Both the position numbers and the translations under genes were made by a program. A stretch of DNA of 64,000 nucleotides. It comes from Sulfurospirillum oryzae (GTDB lineage: Bacteria; Campylobacterota; Campylobacteria; Campylobacterales; Sulfurospirillaceae). The stretch covers positions 248,001 to 312,000 of the forward strand of contig NZ_JANZKZ010000001.1 of NCBI RefSeq assembly GCF_025770725.1. Reading direction: 5' to 3'. Below are positions 1-8,970 of this stretch, one piece after another. Position 1 is the stretch's first letter, and each line of letters starts with the position of its first letter. A model generated the notes under the pieces. That model saw nothing but the letters and a program-made list of their open reading frames with translations, was not told the origin of the DNA and did not search any database.

Positions 1-472
1 CCGTCGAAGGCGAAGTAAAAATGAGTTTTGAATCTTTGGGAGGTGCTTCGCACGTAGAATAATGCTTGCATTTTGTCTCATAAACAATACGTTGTTCTAT
101 GTCAATATGATGGGTCCGTAAGATTTCAAACAAGGAAGAAACGACCTCTTTAGCACGAGGGAAAAAGACTTTTTTGTTTTGAAGCAAAGGAATCAAGGCT
201 TGAGCAAAAACATCACCATAAGAATCTTTACATGTAAAGACCACATTGCCACCGCCACGCTCTATGAATGAGGCTGTTCCTTCGCCAATGGCATAAGCTT
301 CTTTATCTTTCCATGCAGTTCCACTTTGTTCAAGTGCTTTCACGCTGTTTTTAGAGGTAAAAATGATCGCGTCAAACCCTTCCAAATCAAGTTTAAAAGG
401 ATCAAACACAATCTCAAAAAGTGGTAGATGTACTACCCCCTCATACGCTTTATCGCTGAAGAGGTAGATCAT
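1..472 (-). CDS. hemD: Uroporphyrinogen-III synthase, partial (3' end outside window)
   Basis: Partial gene running off the left edge; about 157 codons are visible. It would cyclise hydroxymethylbilane to uroporphyrinogen III in cytosolic tetrapyrrole synthesis. The translation starts MIYLFSDKAYEGVVHLPLF and contains IIFTSKNSVKAL and, near the edge, LIFTSPST, both typical of HemD, a family with low overall conservation. The ATG at 472 lies 6 bases after the guaA stop, so the two genes are probably cotranscribed. An exact copy of the 12-bp palindrome TTTACATGTAAA (227-238) is read in frame as Phe-Thr-Cys-Lys, the less common reading. The C-terminal half cannot be judged. Confidence 0.85.
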   Translation of the reverse strand, partial: MIYLFSDKAYEGVVHLPLFEIVFDPFKLDLEGFDAIIFTSKNSVKALEQSGTAWKDKEAYAIGEGTASFIERGGGNVVFTCKDSYGDVFAQALIPLLQNKKVFFPRAKEVVSSLFEILRTHHIDIEQRIVYETKCKHYSTCEAPPKDSKLIFTSPST

Positions 473-478
473 TATTTG

Positions 479-2014
479 TTATTCCCATTCAATCGTTGCA
501 GGTGGTTTAGAAGAGATGTCATACACCACGCGGTTAATGCCATTGACCTCATTGATAATACGTCTAGAGATATTCTCCAAAATCGTATGAGGAATGTGTG
601 CAAAGGTTGCCGTCATACCATCCGTTGCATCAACGATTCTCACGCATATTGTATTATCATACGTTCGATTATCACCCATAACGCCAACACTTTTGACATT
701 TAAAAGCACCGTAAAAGCTTGCCATGTTTTTTCATAATAACCCGTTGAGCGAAGTTCCTCTAACATAATGACATCAGCTGCTCGTAACAGTTTTAAATCC
801 TCTTTCGTGACTTCACCCATGATGCGAATAGCAAGACCAGGTCCTGGGAAAGGATGGCGAGAAAGCATATCTTTTGGAAGCCCTAATTCTGCTCCTAAAA
901 TTCTTACCTCATCTTTAAAGATTTCACGCAATGGCTCAATCAGCTCAAAGGTCATCCAATCTGGCAGCCCGCCAACGTTATGATGTGATTTGATGGTTTT
1001 AGAAGGACCTTTAACCGAAACAGATTCGATGACATCGGTGTAAAGCGTGCCTTGCGCCAAAAACTGAATGCCATTGTGCTTTTTCGCCTCTTCATCAAAC
1101 ACTTCGATGAAAGTCTCTCCAATGATTTTACGTTTTTTCTCAGGATCGCTGACACCCGCAAGTCTGCTTAAAAATTTCTCGCTGGCATCCACCGTAATAA
1201 GTGGTACATTGCGACTTCTAAACATCGCTTCGACTTGTTCACGCTCATTGGCACGAAGAAGTCCATTGTCAACAAAAACAGAAACCAGTTGATCGCCAAT
1301 AGCTTCGGCTAAAAGAGTGGCTACAACTGAGCTATCAACACCGCCACTCACGCCACAAAGTACTTTTTTTGAGCCCACTTTTTCGCGAATTTTAGCAATT
1401 TGCTCTTTTGCAAACGAGCCCATGTTCCATGTACTTTCACAACCACAAATATGTTTTGCAAAGTTTTTTAAAAGCTTACTTCCTTGCTCAGAGTGAAATA
1501 CTTCTGGGTGAAATTGAAACGCGTACATATTGCGTTTTTCATCGGCAATTGCCGCATAAGGAGAGTTTTCACTGTACCCAATTTTTTCAAATCCAGTAGG
1601 TAACGCTTCAACCCTATCACCATGGCTCATCCAAACAATTTGTCCACAGGTTGTATCTTTGAAAATTTTATGATCACTCTCAAATTTAAGCTCAGCCTTA
1701 CCATACTCTTGGTGTGTTGCAGGAATAACACTACCACCAAAATGCTGTGTTAAAAGCTGCATACCATAACAGATACCAAGAAGAGGCAATCCTAATGCAT
1801 AAACAGCAGGATCAGGATGATACGAATCTTTAGCATAAACAGACGCTGGACCACCACTTAAAATAATACCCTTAGGGTTACGTTTTTTAATATCTTCAAT
1901 CTTCTCATTGTAAGGGACGATCTCACAGTAAACACCGCTCTCACGGAGCTTACGTGCAATCAACTGAGTGTATTGTGAACCAAAATCTAAGACTAAGATA
2001 GGGACTTCTTTCAT
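479..2014 (-). CDS. guaA: GMP synthase (glutamine-hydrolysing)
   Basis: Converts XMP to GMP with glutamine and ATP in the cytosol. The 511-residue length is normal for the bacterial fused enzyme. The N-terminal class I amidotransferase domain shows the nucleophile elbow GICYGMQLL (Cys82) and the His/Glu pair in [11 protein letters not shown]. The ATP-pyrophosphatase domain shows the P-loop [11 protein letters not shown], and the C-terminal dimerisation domain ends KPPATIEWE. The start at 2014 is preceded by AGAAGGA. hemD follows after 6 bases. A -10-like element lies about 40 bases upstream (2053-2058). No oddity seen. Confidence 0.98.
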   Translation of the reverse strand: MKEVPILVLDFGSQYTQLIARKLRESGVYCEIVPYNEKIEDIKKRNPKGIILSGGPASVYAKDSYHPDPAVYALGLPLLGICYGMQLLTQHFGGSVIPATHQEYGKAELKFESDHKIFKDTTCGQIVWMSHGDRVEALPTGFEKIGYSENSPYAAIADEKRNMYAFQFHPEVFHSEQGSKLLKNFAKHICGCESTWNMGSFAKEQIAKIREKVGSKKVLCGVSGGVDSSVVATLLAEAIGDQLVSVFVDNGLLRANEREQVEAMFRSRNVPLITVDASEKFLSRLAGVSDPEKKRKIIGETFIEVFDEEAKKHNGIQFLAQGTLYTDVIESVSVKGPSKTIKSHHNVGGLPDWMTFELIEPLREIFKDEVRILGAELGLPKDMLSRHPFPGPGLAIRIMGEVTKEDLKLLRAADVIMLEELRSTGYYEKTWQAFTVLLNVKSVGVMGDNRTYDNTICVRIVDATDGMTATFAHIPHTILENISRRIINEVNGINRVVYDISSKPPATIEWE

Positions 2015-2052
2015 TTATTTCCTTCTGTTTAATGTGAACCAAACTCATTTAT

Positions 2053-2058
2053 ATTCTA
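2053..2058 (-). promoter_or_regulatory. Candidate -10 element for guaA-hemD
   Basis: On the minus strand the sequence reads TTTTGATAGAATATAAATG, with TAGAAT as a candidate -10 hexamer about 39 bases before the guaA ATG and a T-rich stretch just upstream, as is common in Campylobacterota sigma-70 promoters. The rest of the gap 2059-2154 holds a short imperfect hairpin (around 2138-2150) after nhaD without a T-tract. Assignment by eye only. Confidence 0.4.
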
Positions 2059-2154
2059 TCAAAATACATAACACGCTTTCAAAGCAAAGCTTCGAAAACT
2101 ACGTTAACACTGGGTTCTCTTCGGCAGAGTGCCCACGCACCATTGGTGCTTTTT

Positions 2155-3504
2155 CTAATATAAACCCAAAATTTCAAATTGTACATACCAAATCACTAAC
2201 GATAAGATATAACCGACTAAGACCGTCCATGCGTATTTCATGTGAGAACCAAAGGTGTAAATACCTCTAAGTTTTCCCATAACACCTACACCTGCAGCGG
2301 AACCAAAACTAATCAAGCTACCACCAATACCTGCTGTCATGGTTACAAGTAACCACTGATCCACACCCATGTTTGGGTTAGCCTTTAAGACCGCGCTCAT
2401 CACTGGAACATTGTCGATAAAAGCCGATAAAAAGCCCACACCGATGTTAACCACTGTAGCACCAGCACGCTCATAAAGTTTAACGGCTAAATCCAAATAA
2501 CCTAAAAAGTGTAGCCCTCCAACAGCTGCAAGTATACCAAAGAAAAAGAGCAATGTGTCGTGTTCTATTTTTCCAATGGCGCTAAACGTTTGCAACGCTT
2601 CGCCATGTTTTCGTTTGAGCTGATAGCTGTAGAGTTTTAAAAGCGAAAAGCCAAACATCATGCCCCACATGGGAGGAATGTTAAAGAGTTGTTGGCACAC
2701 AACCGCAGAAAAAATGGTAAATGCCCCAAGATAGATGACAATTTTGCCGCCTTTTAGAATGCGAACACGTTCTTCCGTATGCACATCAAAACGAGGTTTA
2801 CCCTCTGGTACTGAAAAGGAGAGTAACCAACCTGTGGCTAACCAGCCCAAAAATGCCGCAGGAAAGAGTCCAAAAAAATCAAAAAATTCTGCCTTACCTG
2901 CAATCCAAGGCATGAGTGTTGTAATGTCTCCAAAGGGACTCCACGCACCACCGGCATTAGCACCCACAACGATGTTAATGGCACCTGGCACTAAAAAAGC
3001 GGGATTCTTCTTTTCAATTGTAATCAAAACAGTTGATAAAATGAGTGCGGTGGTTAAATTATCAGCTACAGGACTTATGAAAAAAGCTAAAGTGCCTGTG
3101 AGCCAAAAAAGTTTTTTAAAGGAATAGCCCTTTGAAACAAGTCTATACTTCAAGGCATCAAAAACGTGTCGCTCGATCATCACTTCGATGTAAGTCATCG
3201 CCACCAAAAGGAAAAAAAAGATTTGCGCAATCTCTAAAATGAGCATCTCGACTTCGTGATTTAGTGGCTTAGAATCAATTCCATTGATGGCATTGTACAA
3301 ACCGATTAAAATAAATATAAAGGTACCAACAAAGAGAGCTGGTTTGGCTTTATTGATATGAAATTTTTCTTCCGCGGCAATAATATAATAGCCTACAATA
3401 AACATGACCAAAGAGACAATGCCAACCCATGTCGTCGTGAGATCTTGACCGCTTGATGCCCAAATCGTATTGACGAGGGCGAACAAAGCTACGAGGATTC
3501 GCAT
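2155..3504 (-). CDS. nhaD: Na+/H+ antiporter, NhaD type
   Basis: Inner-membrane sodium/proton antiporter of the ion-transporter superfamily; 449 residues, about a dozen hydrophobic segments. The internal duplication typical of the family is visible: SPVADNLTTALILSTVL in the first half and FIDNVPVMSAVLKANPN in the second, each placing DN at a membrane break, plus GANAGGAWSPFGDITTLM. The start overlaps the end of nadB by 16 bases and has AAGGGA upstream, so it is probably translated from the same message. It likely supports pH and sodium homeostasis. ArsB/CitM relatives are more distant alternatives. Confidence 0.9.
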   Translation of the reverse strand: MRILVALFALVNTIWASSGQDLTTTWVGIVSLVMFIVGYYIIAAEEKFHINKAKPALFVGTFIFILIGLYNAINGIDSKPLNHEVEMLILEIAQIFFFLLVAMTYIEVMIERHVFDALKYRLVSKGYSFKKLFWLTGTLAFFISPVADNLTTALILSTVLITIEKKNPAFLVPGAINIVVGANAGGAWSPFGDITTLMPWIAGKAEFFDFFGLFPAAFLGWLATGWLLSFSVPEGKPRFDVHTEERVRILKGGKIVIYLGAFTIFSAVVCQQLFNIPPMWGMMFGFSLLKLYSYQLKRKHGEALQTFSAIGKIEHDTLLFFFGILAAVGGLHFLGYLDLAVKLYERAGATVVNIGVGFLSAFIDNVPVMSAVLKANPNMGVDQWLLVTMTAGIGGSLISFGSAAGVGVMGKLRGIYTFGSHMKYAWTVLVGYILSLVIWYVQFEILGLY

Positions 3505-4961
3505 GTGTCGTTCCCTTGTTGTAGGTAGTGCGCGCCTAAAGATTCCTTGCGTTTAAGCGCACTGGAGATAATCTCTAGTGATACAAGAAGCCTGAGTCTT
3601 AAAAGTTTTCCTATGGACAACTTTAGCATCTGAGTAACACGCTGTTTTGCTTTTTCTAGATTTTTCGTTTCGCGTAGTATTCCTGCATAAAACCACATCA
3701 AATGGCGTAGTTCATTTTTCAGTGTTTTATCATTTTCTTTCTCAAGTACCTCTTCAGTTTCACTAAATGTATGATGCATTTTTGGCGTGTTCATCGTCGC
3801 TATAATCTCTTGTGCCACGCGAGTGGAAAAGACCAACCCTTCAAGCAATGAGTTACTTGCAAGTCTATTGGCTCCATGAACACCTGTGTGAGCACACTCG
3901 CCCACCGCATAAAGATCTTTTACATGTAAGACTTTTCCGTGTAAATCTGTTTTGATACCACCCATTGAGTAGTGAAATGCTGGTGAGATAGGAATTCTTT
4001 GCTGTGGCACGTTATAACCAATCGTGGTCATGTTAAAATAGATGCTTGGAAAGCGTTGTTTAAAATGCTCAGGCTCAAATGCACTGAGATCTAAATAAAC
4101 CTCTTTGCCCGTTTTTTGTTTGTATTTAAAAATAGCGCGACTTACCACATCACGAGGAGCAAGTTCTCCTCTTGGATCATAATCAAACACGAAGCGTTTG
4201 CCATCTTCATCCACGACCATTGCGCCCTCGCCTCTAAGCGACTCGCTTAAAAGCTGTTTGCGAACGCTGTTTCCAAGCACAAAAGCGGTAGGGTGAAACT
4301 GCATCATCTCCATATCCGCAAGCGCAATGCCGTGACTAAGGCAAATGCCCTGCATATCAGCACTGATGGTTCTTGCATTGGTATGGTATTCATAAAGTGA
4401 CCCGACACCACCACTGGCAATAATGACTTTTTTAGCGTAAAGATTAAAAATTTTATCGGCATGAAAAACACGCGCGCCATAACAGACACCCTCATCAATC
4501 AAGAGATCAGTGACTTGCGTATTATAAAGAATGGGGAACGGAAGCTTTTGCATTAAAAAAAGGTGAATATAACGCCCCGTTGCATCTCCTCCAGCATGTA
4601 AAATACGGTTAGTGCTATGAGCAGCTTCTTTGGTATAAAGCAGATTTCCTGCTTCATCTTTATCGAAATTAAATCCCATATCAATTAAGTGTTTGATTGC
4701 ACTTGGCCCTTCTGAGCAGAGAATTTTGACCGCTTCTTCATTGCAATGCCCTGCACCTGCACTCAGTGTATCGCTTACATGTAAAGGTATATCGGCATCG
4801 TCTCTAGCAACAGCGACACCGCCTTGCGCGTAAAACGTGTTGCACTCCCACGCGTAATCTTTAGAGACAATGAGTACACTGAGTGACTTTGGAAGTGCTA
4901 AAGCGGCACTCAAGCCTGCAATACCAGTGCCAATAATCAGAACATCGTAAGACGTTTTCAT
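3489..4961 (-). CDS. nadB: L-aspartate oxidase
   Basis: FAD enzyme oxidising L-aspartate to iminoaspartate, first step of de novo NAD synthesis. Of 490 residues, the N-terminal Rossmann motif is IIGTGIAGLSAALAL; further family motifs are FYAQGGVAVA, HSTNRILHAGGD, GGIKTDLHGK and GANRLASNSLLEG. It is shorter at the C terminus than the E. coli enzyme. Its ATG overlaps the stop of the upstream small lipoprotein gene as ATGA, indicating translational coupling. Two one-mismatch copies of the TTTACATGTAAA palindrome (3919-3930, 4774-4785) are read as LHVK and LHVS. nadA and nadC are not in the window. Confidence 0.97.
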   Translation of the reverse strand: MKTSYDVLIIGTGIAGLSAALALPKSLSVLIVSKDYAWECNTFYAQGGVAVARDDADIPLHVSDTLSAGAGHCNEEAVKILCSEGPSAIKHLIDMGFNFDKDEAGNLLYTKEAAHSTNRILHAGGDATGRYIHLFLMQKLPFPILYNTQVTDLLIDEGVCYGARVFHADKIFNLYAKKVIIASGGVGSLYEYHTNARTISADMQGICLSHGIALADMEMMQFHPTAFVLGNSVRKQLLSESLRGEGAMVVDEDGKRFVFDYDPRGELAPRDVVSRAIFKYKQKTGKEVYLDLSAFEPEHFKQRFPSIYFNMTTIGYNVPQQRIPISPAFHYSMGGIKTDLHGKVLHVKDLYAVGECAHTGVHGANRLASNSLLEGLVFSTRVAQEIIATMNTPKMHHTFSETEEVLEKENDKTLKNELRHLMWFYAGILRETKNLEKAKQRVTQMLKLSIGKLLRLRLLVSLEIISSALKRKESLGAHYLQQGNDTCESS

Positions 4962-5107
4962 TTGATCGTTGTGTGTATGTTTTTAGGATATTTTGTTTCG
5001 TTATTCTCTTTATAAATTGGAGGGCCTTTAAAACCACATCCAAAAAGAGCAAAGCCTAAACATGCTATAATCAACGCATGAAAGATTCCAAAAGTATAAT
5101 TTCTCAT
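4958..5107 (-). CDS. Small LptM-like lipoprotein
   Basis: Short gene of 49 codons. Translation begins MRNYTFGIFHALIIACLGFA and continues LFGCGFKGPPIYKENN. It has a positively charged N-terminus, a hydrophobic stretch, the lipobox LFGC (Cys24) and then GFKGPPIY, which closely resembles the CGLKGPLY start of mature LptM (YifL), the small lipoprotein that helps LptD fold in E. coli. Its TGA stop overlaps the nadB ATG as ATGA, which supports it being real. The 5' end overlaps the start of the divergent gene at 5078 by 30 bases, so one of the two starts may be misplaced. A TTG at 5074 would remove the positive charge. The function is inferred from the motif only. Confidence 0.6.
   Translation of the reverse strand: MRNYTFGIFHALIIACLGFALFGCGFKGPPIYKENNETKYPKNIHTTIK
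5066..5071 (+). promoter_or_regulatory. -10 box for the 5078 gene
   Basis: A perfect TATAAT ends 6 bases before the ATG at 5078 and has no ribosome site after it. If it is used, transcription would start at or next to the ATG, giving a leaderless message, or translation would begin at the in-frame ATG at 5126. Inference from spacing only. Confidence 0.5.
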
Positions 5108-5533
5108 CTCGTACAACAACCTTCTATGAAGAAATATGAGCAGGTGCGTTGCTATGACAGATTGCTCAGTTTGTTACCCAAAAGCTTCACAAGCATGATA
5201 CGCTTTGTGTACACCAAAAACGAAACGCTCTTTTTTGTACTCAATCATCCTTGCGCCAAAATGGAGTTTAATTATAAACGTAATTTAATAAAGAGTCTAT
5301 TAAAAGAACTTCTTGCCCATTTCCCAGAATGTTCATGTTTACATGTAAAAGAAGTTCAAGCCTTTGTCACCAATCAAAAAAGTGAAGAAGAAGCTTTGAT
5401 TGTCTCTGCCAATTCAGAAATTTTTTACCCAGAACAAGCTAGCGGAGCCTTTGAAACACTGTGCGAAGATGAAAAACTACGTTCCCTTTTTGAAGCGATT
5501 AAAGAGACCATTGCCAAAAACCGATCATGCTAG
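5078..5533 (+). CDS. DUF721/DciA-like small protein
   Basis: A 151-residue cytosolic protein without membrane segments. The central part, TLFFVLNHPCAKMEFNYKRN followed by LIKSLLKELL, resembles the DUF721 (DciA-like) core, where a short strand, a proline-containing turn and an 'EL.Y....L...L' helix recur; DciA loads replicative helicase in many bacteria. The match is weak. Its end overlaps uvrC by 7 bases, so the two are cotranscribed. The exact palindrome at 5338-5349 is read as Leu-His-Val-Lys. The start is uncertain: the ATG at 5078 has no ribosome site, and the ATG at 5126 is an alternative. Confidence 0.7.
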   Translation: MKDSKSIISHLVQQPSMKKYEQVRCYDRLLSLLPKSFTSMIRFVYTKNETLFFVLNHPCAKMEFNYKRNLIKSLLKELLAHFPECSCLHVKEVQAFVTNQKSEEEALIVSANSEIFYPEQASGAFETLCEDEKLRSLFEAIKETIAKNRSC

Positions 5534-7326
5534 CCCAAAAACTTAAAAACGCGCCGCACAATGCGGGCATTTATCAATACTTTAATGCGCAGGGAATGCT
5601 TTTGTATGTCGGCAAAGCCAAAAGCATTAAAAATCGTGTCAAGAGTTATTTTCGCTTTTCTGGTGAACTAAGTGCCGCTCCCAATCTTTCACCTCGCATT
5701 GCAAAAATGATCAGTGAAGTTGACAATGTCGAGTATATTGTCGTGCAAAGTGAACATGACGCACTCATTTTAGAAAACTCTCTGATTAAACAGCTCAAGC
5801 CCAAATATAATATTCTTCTAAGAGATGATAAAACCTACCCTTACATTGCCATCAATCTTTCTGAACCTTTCCCTCGTTTTGAGATCACACGTAAAATTGT
5901 CAATGACAAGCATATCAAATATTTTGGCCCGCTCTCAGGTTCTGCCAAAGCGCTTTTAGAAGCACTCTATTTGGCTTTTCCTTTAGTTCAAAAAAGAGGA
6001 TGTTTAAAAGGTAAAAAAGCGTGCCTTTTTCACCAAATCCATCGTTGTTTAGCGCCATGTGAACAAAAAGTTGACATGGTGACTTATGCCAAAATCGTGC
6101 AAGAAGCATTGGAGTCTTTAAACGATCAAAAAAAGCTCGTGAATCTTTTACATGTAAAGATGGAAGAGGCATCCATGAAGCTCAATTTTGAAGAGGCAGC
6201 CAAACTTCGTGACATTATAAACTCTATCAAAGACGCTTTACATGTAACTCATGTGGAGCTTTCAAAACTCGAAGATTACGATGTTTTTGCGGTTGAGATC
6301 ATGGAAAAGGTGGCGGTGGTGATGCGTCTTTTTATCCGTGAAGGCAAAATCGTTTCAACCTCTCATACGCTGATGCACAACGCCTACGGTTTTGAAAAAG
6401 ATGAGCTTTATCAACGTTCTCTTTTTGAGTTTTACAACCCTATGAATCAAACGTTTGCCAAGCAAATCCTCATTGCTGAATCCTTTAGTGAACAAGAAGA
6501 TATGGCTCAATTTTTAAGTGAAAAATTTGGACAAAAAATCACCATTAGCGCACCGCAAAGAGGTGAAAAACTGCATCTAATATCCATTGCTCATGAAAAT
6601 GCTAAAACACTTTTACTGCAAAATATTACGAAAAACCCAACAACATTACCAGAGCAAATTCAAAAACTTTTTGATCTGATTTCACTTCCTAAACGCATTG
6701 AAATCTTTGATAATTCCCATCTTGGAGGTAAATCTCCCGTGGGTGGTATGGTGGTATGGGATGATGGATTTGATAAGTCAAGTTACCGCCGTTATGAACT
6801 CCACCATGAAGATGAATACGCACAAATGAAAGAGATGTTAGAGCGCCGTATTAATGATTTTTCCAAAGAATCGCCCCCTGATCTTTGGGTACTTGATGGT
6901 GGTGAAACGATTCTTAAACTTGCCAAAAGTTTGCTCGCTCAAAAAGGTTTGTATGTCGATTTACTTGCCATTGCCAAAGAAAAGCGAGATGCCAAAGCGC
7001 ACCGTGCAAAAGGGAGTGCGCACGACCTTCTCTACAACCAAAACCAATCGTTTCATCTGCCACCAAGTGATAAGCGTTTGCAGTTTATTCAAAGACTTCG
7101 CGATGAAGCACACCGCTTTGCCATCACCTATCACCAGAAGAAAAAACGAGGTCGTGATATGAGTTTAGAACTTCTAAAAATCGAAGGAATAGGTACCGCA
7201 ACTATCAAAAAACTGCTACTTTATTTTGGGACATTTGAAGCTATTTACAACGCAGAGCAGGAAGAACTAGAGGTAACCATTGGTAAAAAGGTCGGTGCCA
7301 ATCTATTTCATTGCTTAAGAAAGTAG
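5527..7326 (+). CDS. uvrC: UvrABC nuclease subunit C
   Basis: Dual-incision nuclease of nucleotide excision repair. The 599 residues are normal. Residues about 10-90 form the GIY-YIG domain (NAGIYQYFNAQGMLLYVGKA) that makes the 3' cut. A UVR helix pair (KMEEASMKLNFEEAAKLRD, about 205-225) contacts UvrB. The RNase H-like domain begins IEIFDNSHLGG and makes the 5' cut, and a helix-hairpin-helix (IEGIGTATIKKLLLYFG) ends the protein. One exact palindrome (6147-6158, LHVK) and one near copy (6237-6248, LHVT) lie 90 bases apart inside it. uvrA lies elsewhere in this window at 43121-45940. Confidence 0.98.
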   Translation: MLAQKLKNAPHNAGIYQYFNAQGMLLYVGKAKSIKNRVKSYFRFSGELSAAPNLSPRIAKMISEVDNVEYIVVQSEHDALILENSLIKQLKPKYNILLRDDKTYPYIAINLSEPFPRFEITRKIVNDKHIKYFGPLSGSAKALLEALYLAFPLVQKRGCLKGKKACLFHQIHRCLAPCEQKVDMVTYAKIVQEALESLNDQKKLVNLLHVKMEEASMKLNFEEAAKLRDIINSIKDALHVTHVELSKLEDYDVFAVEIMEKVAVVMRLFIREGKIVSTSHTLMHNAYGFEKDELYQRSLFEFYNPMNQTFAKQILIAESFSEQEDMAQFLSEKFGQKITISAPQRGEKLHLISIAHENAKTLLLQNITKNPTTLPEQIQKLFDLISLPKRIEIFDNSHLGGKSPVGGMVVWDDGFDKSSYRRYELHHEDEYAQMKEMLERRINDFSKESPPDLWVLDGGETILKLAKSLLAQKGLYVDLLAIAKEKRDAKAHRAKGSAHDLLYNQNQSFHLPPSDKRLQFIQRLRDEAHRFAITYHQKKKRGRDMSLELLKIEGIGTATIKKLLLYFGTFEAIYNAEQEELEVTIGKKVGANLFHCLRK

Positions 7327-7387
7327 GTTAGTTTTAAGTATAAGTGAGTTAAAATTGACTTTTTAACGTTCACGAAAGGATCGTCAT

Positions 7388-8560
7388 TTGATACTTTACG
7401 ATAAAAGTGGTCTGTTTCTAGGAATGGGAAACCAAGAGTTGTACCTTTTAGGGTATGAGGATATGGAAGAGTTTCGTAATTATCATAACGATTTTGCTGA
7501 TCTCTTTGTGAACAAACCTGGCTTTATCTTCAAGTTTAAGAACTTCTCGTGGATTGATTACGCGCAGCATAGTGGCACGCCCAATAAGCGCGTTTTGATT
7601 CGTACCAAAAATGGCAAAGAGATCGAAACGTCACTTACTATCAGTGAAATATACCTTCAAAAAGAGATCAACGGTTCAACACAATTTTTTAGCGTTGAAC
7701 TCAGTAACACTCCTTTCAAACATGACCTACCTATTTCTCTCAATAAGTCTCAAACGTTTGAACCAGGAGCCGATGAGCCTTCATCTTCACTCATACAAGA
7801 AGAGTCTTTTATCGAAGATGCACCAACTTCTTTAGGCACAAGCATCAGCTTCGATGCACCACTGATTCCATCTACTTCTACGGTAGAAGAAGATTATACC
7901 ACACCACTTTTTGCTACGACTACCGAAACAGCGAGCATTATGCCTCAGCAAGAGAGTGAAATTACCTTTACACCCGTAACTTCCGTACCACAAGCAGAAG
8001 AAACATTTGATTTTAAACTCAAGTTTGACGATACGATTTTGGAAGAGCCAAAAACACAAGAAAAATCTGAAGAAAGTGAACCACTCGAGTATCATTCGAT
8101 TGACCAAATTCAAATCAACGATCTTGATTTTGTTCCACCTCTTGAGAGCTACCCTGAAGATAAACAAGAAGACCTTTTAGAAGATCCTACACTCCATGTT
8201 GAAGAATTAAGAGTACCAACGCCAGCTATTGCTGAGGAAGAAACATTTGACCTCTCTGAATGTGCTGACGAACTAGGACTTGATATTAGTACCTTAGCTC
8301 AAATTTTGGAAGAGTATGTCAATTCTTTGGATACAACAATGCCTCTACTATCCCAAGCCATCAATGCCAATAATCGAACCAGTGCTAAAGAAGAGATAGC
8401 CAAACTTAAAAGTGTTGCACTTCATTTGCAAATTATTTCACTCTATCATCACTTCGAACATTTAGAAACCAGTTTAGAGTTTGACACAAAAGAAGAGATC
8501 CTCCAAACATTAACAAATCTTCAAGAAGCAATTGCACGCTTTAAGGAGAGTGTTTTATGA
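7388..8560 (+). CDS. Signalling protein with degenerate Hpt domain
   Basis: A 390-residue protein in three parts: a folded N-terminal region (about 1-115, starting MILYDKSGLFLGMGNQELYL) that may be PAS-like; a long acidic, Ser/Thr/Pro-rich linker (about 125-285); and a C-terminal helical domain resembling a histidine phosphotransfer domain. In the Hpt signature H-x-L-K-G-x-A the protein reads A-K-L-K-S-V-A, so the phosphorylatable histidine is alanine. It starts the operon with the Sel1 protein, hybrid kinase and receiver and overlaps the next gene as ATGA. The TTG start is chosen because AAAGGA lies 8 bases upstream. A scaffold or inhibitor role is only a guess. Confidence 0.75.
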   Translation: MILYDKSGLFLGMGNQELYLLGYEDMEEFRNYHNDFADLFVNKPGFIFKFKNFSWIDYAQHSGTPNKRVLIRTKNGKEIETSLTISEIYLQKEINGSTQFFSVELSNTPFKHDLPISLNKSQTFEPGADEPSSSLIQEESFIEDAPTSLGTSISFDAPLIPSTSTVEEDYTTPLFATTTETASIMPQQESEITFTPVTSVPQAEETFDFKLKFDDTILEEPKTQEKSEESEPLEYHSIDQIQINDLDFVPPLESYPEDKQEDLLEDPTLHVEELRVPTPAIAEEETFDLSECADELGLDISTLAQILEEYVNSLDTTMPLLSQAINANNRTSAKEEIAKLKSVALHLQIISLYHHFEHLETSLEFDTKEEILQTLTNLQEAIARFKESVL

Positions 8561-8955
8561 AAAGATTATTGCTATGTTTACTTCTTCTCGCATCATCTGT
8601 CTTCGCAGATTATTTTAGAGATGCAATGATCGCCTATAAAAGCAATAACCTTGCACAAGCAAAAGAGCTTTTCGAACTCTCTATTAAAAAAGAAAATTCA
8701 ATTCAAGGGTATTTTTATCTTGGAAAGATTTACCTTTATGGCGAAGGAGTCGATGCCAATCCCTCTCTTGCTATTCCCTACTTAGAACAAGCGGTGATGA
8801 AAGGCAATGTCAAGGCAAAATGTTACCTAGCCGAAGCCTATCTCAAAAATCGCGTCAAACATGATGAAGCTATTTCGCTTCTGAATCAAGGGGCGAAAGA
8901 AAGCGTTACATGTAAAGAGATCGCTTCTGCCTACAACATACTATTAAACAGTTAA
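8557..8955 (+). CDS. Periplasmic Sel1-repeat protein
   Basis: A 132-residue secreted protein. The signal peptide MKRLLLCLLLLASSVFA is followed by a TPR/Sel1-like array, with the clearest Sel1 repeat in YFYLGKIYLYGEGVDANPSL. Such repeats bind partner proteins. It sits between the Hpt-like protein (ATGA overlap) and the hybrid kinase (15 bases), so a periplasmic partner of the kinase sensor domain is plausible but unproven. A near copy of the palindrome (8905-8916, GTTACATGTAAA) is read as Val-Thr-Cys-Lys near the C terminus. Confidence 0.8.
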   Translation: MKRLLLCLLLLASSVFADYFRDAMIAYKSNNLAQAKELFELSIKKENSIQGYFYLGKIYLYGEGVDANPSLAIPYLEQAVMKGNVKAKCYLAEAYLKNRVKHDEAISLLNQGAKESVTCKEIASAYNILLNS

Positions 8956-8970
8956 TAAAGGACGCCGACC

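Noticed and set aside
2120-2154. Small inverted repeats after nhaD (GCACC/GGTGC and CTCT/AGAG) as a terminator or regulatory RNA
   Set aside because: Stems of 4-6 bp, competing pairings and no T-tract in the direction of nhaD transcription.
2735-3127. Plus-strand 130-codon frame opposite nhaD
   Set aside because: Shadow of a membrane-protein gene; no initiation signal and biased composition.
7347-7366. GTTAAAA/TTTTAAC repeat after uvrC as terminator
   Set aside because: Only A-T pairs in most of the 7-bp stem; equally explained as AT-rich promoter DNA of the next operon.
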